DNA of 64,000 nucleotides from Methanocorpusculum sp. (GTDB lineage: Archaea; Halobacteriota; Methanomicrobia; Methanomicrobiales; Methanocorpusculaceae), in contig JAFQTT010000003.1 in the NCBI GenBank assembly GCA_017408885.1, positions 186,001 to 250,000 on the forward strand, written 5' to 3'. Under the pieces are notes generated by a model. The model worked only from the letters and a program-made list of their open reading frames with translations. It was not told the origin of the DNA and searched no databases. Positions 61,158 through 64,000 of the stretch are shown piece by piece (the first letter of the stretch is position 1; the number at the start of each line of letters is the position of its first letter). Both the position numbers and the translations under genes were made by a program.

Positions 61158-61490
61158 TTATTCAGTCAGATATTCATCGGTACGAACCCACGCCGCCGCC
61201 TCAACCGGAAGCACAAAAATCCTCCCGTCCCCTTTCTCACCGGTACGTGCATACCCGCGGATAAGAGAAATCAGCATATCCACATCCGAATCCGGAACAA
61301 CAATCTCCAGCTTCGTCTTCGGAAGCGTATGAACACGCATCTTCCCCGCACGATACTGCAGACAGATACCTCCCTGCTCACCGCGACCGGAAACCTCCGT
61401 AATAGTCACTCCCGGAACATCATGTTCCTCCAAAGCATTCAACACACCTTCCACCTTCTCAGGACGGATAACCGCAACAACCATCTTCAT
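61158..61490 (-). CDS. glnK: PII nitrogen regulatory protein (GlnK)
   Basis: A 110-residue PII signal protein. KMVVAVIRPEKVEGVLNALE, EVSGRGEQGG, and RTGEKGDGRIFVLPVEAAAW contain the ATP/ADP/2-oxoglutarate sites; Q39 and G41 of the T loop are kept. Position 51 (Tyr in E. coli) is Met, and residue 40 is Gly instead of Lys, so there is no uridylylation site. It likely binds and closes AmtB under high nitrogen. It lies 12 bases downstream of amtB. Confidence 0.94.
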   Translation of the reverse strand: MKMVVAVIRPEKVEGVLNALEEHDVPGVTITEVSGRGEQGGICLQYRAGKMRVHTLPKTKLEIVVPDSDVDMLISLIRGYARTGEKGDGRIFVLPVEAAAWVRTDEYLTE

Positions 61491-61502
61491 ACGAAAACCT
61501 CC

Positions 61503-62705
61503 TCAGGCATGCGCCTGCTCTCCATGCTGGCTCATATCCATACCAACATACTCCTCGTCATGCGAAACTCTCAGACCAAGCGTCTTATTGATAATCCAGG
61601 CAAGAACAAACGTCACCGCAAACGAATACCCTGCGGCAACACCTGCATCCAGAAGCTGAACCGCAAACTGCAGAACATTTCCCTCCAGAAGACCGCCGAC
61701 TCCGCAAAGTGCAGAGACCGCAAACACTCCTGTCAGAACCGCTCCGCAGACACCGCCCATACCGTGAATTGCCCAGGCATCAAGCGACTCATCAAGTCTC
61801 TTCTTCATTCTCCAGCGTAAAGCGGCATAACAGAACAGAGACGTCAGAACACCGATAACCAAAGCCCCGGCAACATTCACATATCCTGCCGCCGGCGTAA
61901 TTCCAACCAGACCTGCGAGAGCGCCGGAAATAAACCCGAGCGAACCGGGCTTTCCGCTCTTCGCAGAAACAGCCATCCACGTCAACGCACCGGAAGCCGC
62001 AGCAGCGGCAGTCACCAGAAACGCATTCGCGGCAAGACTGTCTGCGGCAAGGGCAGAACCTGCATTAAACCCGAACCATCCAAGAATCAGAAACATACCG
62101 CCAATCAGCGTCATTGGAATATTATGCGGCGCAAAATTCTGCGCACCAAACCCAATCCGCTTTCCGATAACAAGTGCCAGGGCAAGCGCCGCAAAGCCGG
62201 AACTGATATGAACAACCGTTCCTCCGGCAAAATCAAGCGCGCCAAGCTGGGAAGCCCAGCCTCCTCCCCATGCCCAGTGAGCAAGCGGAGCGTACACAAG
62301 CGTCAGCCACAAAAGCCCGAACACAATATAGGACGAAAGCTTCACCCTTCCGACCAGACCGGACGTCAGAATCGCAAGGGCCAGACAGGCAAACATCATC
62401 TGGAAACAGACAAACAGGATATCTGGAATCCCATTCGTCACCCCGTCAAACGGAATACCGCTGAGTCCGAAAAACTCCAGTGAACCAATCAGCCCTGCAA
62501 CATCGCCGCCAAACGCCAACGTGTAGCCGATAATAATCCACTGAACAATACCAAGAGCAAGAGATACGAAAGAAAGCATCATCGTTGAGATAACATTCTT
62601 CCGTCTCACCATTCCTCCATAGAAAAGGCCTACAGCGGGAACCATCAGCAATACCAATGCAGCTGAAATCAGAACCCAGGCCGTTGCACCAGTATCAAGA
62701 ACCAT
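61503..62705 (-). CDS. amtB: Ammonium transporter AmtB
   Basis: A 400-residue Amt/MEP/Rh channel with eleven helices. TGATAWVLISAALVLLMVPA opens it; DFAGGTVVHISSGFAALALA and DAWAIHGMGGVCGAVLTGVF carry the twin pore histidines. There is an N-terminal segment acting as signal-anchor rather than a cleaved peptide. It takes up ammonium and is gated by GlnK, encoded just downstream. A hairpin-forming repeat precedes it. Confidence 0.96.
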   Translation of the reverse strand: MVLDTGATAWVLISAALVLLMVPAVGLFYGGMVRRKNVISTMMLSFVSLALGIVQWIIIGYTLAFGGDVAGLIGSLEFFGLSGIPFDGVTNGIPDILFVCFQMMFACLALAILTSGLVGRVKLSSYIVFGLLWLTLVYAPLAHWAWGGGWASQLGALDFAGGTVVHISSGFAALALALVIGKRIGFGAQNFAPHNIPMTLIGGMFLILGWFGFNAGSALAADSLAANAFLVTAAAAASGALTWMAVSAKSGKPGSLGFISGALAGLVGITPAAGYVNVAGALVIGVLTSLFCYAALRWRMKKRLDESLDAWAIHGMGGVCGAVLTGVFAVSALCGVGGLLEGNVLQFAVQLLDAGVAAGYSFAVTFVLAWIINKTLGLRVSHDEEYVGMDMSQHGEQAHA

Positions 62706-63138
62706 AATCGTTCACCTGTACTGCACATGAAACAGAAAGAAAAACGAAAAACAGGAAAACCCCAAACGCGGAAAAACACCACGCCGAAACTCACCTGCCA
62801 TCCGTTCTGTGGTGTTTGAATGTGCCGGAATATGATTCATCACAATTACATAATAATTTAACCCGCTGTCAAAAAATTACCCAATAAAAACACAACAAGC
62901 GGATAAAAAATAAATATTATCGATGAGTATATAGATGAAATGATATATGTTAATGTGTAACACAGAAATGATAAAACTCCCGCCTCCAAACCAACCGGAG
63001 ATGTGTTATTCTGCACATATATCACAGCAGTTTTCAGAATTTAGAACAACAGAGGAAGTATTCTCTCCCCGTATTGCTGCCAAAGATACAGGCAGCAGAA
63101 TGTCTCAATCAGGCAGCCGTACACAGAAGGGTTCTATT
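62706..63138. promoter_or_regulatory. amtB upstream region with hairpin, otherwise non-coding
   Basis: This 433-base spacer contains AAACACCAC (62774-62782) and GTGGTGTTT (62809-62817), a perfect 9-bp inverted repeat with 26 bases between, in the probable amtB leader. TTAAATTATTATG on minus (about 62841-62855) is a TATA candidate. The stretch 62900-63138 is AT-rich; in-frame sequence before the DUF3781 start does not look coding. Confidence 0.5.
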
Positions 63139-63405
63139 ATGACGGCGAAAAACGAATTACTTTCTCAATTAGAGCGTTTACATATCACTGAGCAGGGAAG
63201 CGAAAGAATCAGAAGAAACCTGCAGCTGGAAACAGCAGATGTGATGTCATGGTGTAAAGACAGAATAAAAAATTCCGAAGGTGCTGTTACCAGAATCGGG
63301 AAAAACTGGTATGCAGAGTCGGAGGACTACGTGATAACGATTAATGCAAACAGCAAAACCATTATCACCGCTCACAAGAAGTTCGTCCCGTACTATCTAC
63401 GGTAA
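63139..63405 (+). CDS. DUF3781 family protein
   Basis: An 88-residue protein. LERLHITEQGSERIRRNLQL then DVMSWCKDRIKNSEGAVTRI and GKNWYAESEDYVITINANSK match the DUF3781 pattern, a small conserved protein in bacteria and archaea with no known activity. I chose ATG 63139 because AGAAGGG lies 8 bases before and family members start there. Its end overlaps the purF end by 13 bases, convergently. Confidence 0.82.
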   Translation: MTAKNELLSQLERLHITEQGSERIRRNLQLETADVMSWCKDRIKNSEGAVTRIGKNWYAESEDYVITINANSKTIITAHKKFVPYYLR

Positions 63406-64000
63406 ACACACATTTTTTTCTTTTCGCAAACTTCTCCTGCAATCTCCAGAGGATACACCCCGGTCAGACATCCAAGACAGAGGGACTCTCTCGGCAGACC
63501 GGATGCTTCTATCAGACCGGACAGCGATACATGGGCAAGTGTTGACGCGCCGATGGTATCACGGACTTCATCAACCGTCTTTGCAGAAGAGATAAGCTCC
63601 TCTCTGGTCGGGAAATCCGTTCCAAGATAACAGGGGGCAATTACCGGAGGGGATGCTATCCGCAGATGAATCTCCTCTGCGCCAAAATCACGAACCAGAG
63701 ACAAAATCCGTTTCGCAGTGGTGCCGCGGACAATACTGTCATCCACCAGAATCACCGAGCGGTTTTGTACGTGAGAGCGAATTGGATTCAGTTTCATGCG
63801 GACGCCAAGCTCACGCTTCTCCTGACTGGGGAGAATAAAGGTTCTGCCCGTATAGCGGTTTTTGATGAGGGCTTCCCGAAACGGGATGCCGCTTTGTTTT
63901 GCAAATCCAACCGCGGAAGCAGTCCCGGAATCCGGGACAGGGGATACCATTTCCGCATCGGCAGACGATTCCCGGGCGAGAATCTCCCCGGTCTTTCTGC
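63393..64000 (-). CDS. purF: Amidophosphoribosyltransferase, C-terminal part (partial)
   Basis: About 202 C-terminal residues; the frame continues off the right edge. The segment RKTGEILARE and MVSPVPDSGTASAVGFA precede the PRPP-binding loop SVILVDDSIVRGTTAKRILS, and LCLGCLTGVYPLEIAGEVCE ends the protein, all characteristic of PurF. It makes 5-phosphoribosylamine, the first purine step. The glutaminase N-terminal domain is outside the window. Confidence 0.95.
   Translation of the reverse strand, partial: RKTGEILARESSADAEMVSPVPDSGTASAVGFAKQSGIPFREALIKNRYTGRTFILPSQEKRELGVRMKLNPIRSHVQNRSVILVDDSIVRGTTAKRILSLVRDFGAEEIHLRIASPPVIAPCYLGTDFPTREELISSAKTVDEVRDTIGASTLAHVSLSGLIEASGLPRESLCLGCLTGVYPLEIAGEVCEKKKMCVYRR

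Noticed and set aside
62947-63138. N-terminal extension of the DUF3781 protein from ATG 62947
   Set aside because: The extra 64 residues do not resemble the family, and AGAAGGG before ATG 63139 marks the better start.
1-64000. CRISPR array, insertion sequence or integrated virus
   Set aside because: No regularly spaced repeats, transposase, integrase or phage structural genes were found; gene content is housekeeping throughout.

Overview
The window is euryarchaeal and almost certainly methanogen chromosome, most like a Methanomicrobiales genome (a Methanocorpusculum-type organism is my best guess, not proven). The reasons are archaeal/eukaryotic-type ribosomal proteins (eS4, eL32, eL19, eS1), an archaeal RNase P protein, aRF1, a KEOPS subunit, F420-dependent methylene-H4MPT dehydrogenase (Mtd), a Tfx-type regulator, AMP phosphorylase, and many starts sitting about 25 bases after a TATA-like box (leaderless or nearly so). 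No rRNA, tRNA, CRISPR array or insertion sequence was recognised.

Layout. 1-4767: end of a UbiX gene, an HD phosphohydrolase translationally coupled to an odd FtsZ/tubulin-like protein with a repeat tail, and a surface protein. 4810-19027 (all minus): AMP phosphorylase, then the S10/spc-type ribosomal operon read leftward from uL3 to SecY (24 genes including rnp1), preceded by about 590 bases of hairpin-rich leader with no gene. 19618-26418: tfx and mtd divergent, a radical SAM/SPASM enzyme, a cyclophilin with a small unknown protein and a hydrolase, a META-domain lipoprotein, a short-chain dehydrogenase and an acyltransferase-like membrane protein. 26419-44667: a tetrapyrrole supercluster. 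One overlapping minus-strand run makes uroporphyrinogen and precorrin-2 (sirohydrochlorin dehydrogenase, hemA, hemB, hemL, hemC, cobA); cbiX and the cobalt transporter parts cbiMN follow on plus; a second overlapping minus run cbiT-L-F-G-H-C-D-E contracts the corrin ring; cbiQO and divergent cbiA-hemD complete it. Only a cbiJ-type reductase is missing from the set up to cobyrinate diamide. The same precursors feed F430, siroheme and cobamides of the methyl-transfer enzymes.

44893-47284: two exporters separated by a 216-bp nested palindromic element. 47378-49913: rps15-recJ-pcc1-rps3ae, a conserved archaeal translation/repair operon, with a strongly folded leader. 50204-57697: a flavodoxin-ferredoxin protein, argS with prf1, cstA, a second acyltransferase-like protein, and an HTH/membrane-protein regulatory module with tandem 16-bp iterons. 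57788-61057: MetE-type methyltransferase and a small island of lipoproteins and membrane proteins, two of which share a duplicated promoter plus signal-peptide cassette. 61158-64000: glnK-amtB, a DUF3781 protein, and the C-terminal part of purF.

No clear new defence or mobile system is visible. The most promising undescribed items are the two structured leaders (uL3 and uS15 operons), the nested palindrome at 45808-46023, the repeat-tailed degenerate FtsZ-like protein, and the duplicated secretion cassette.
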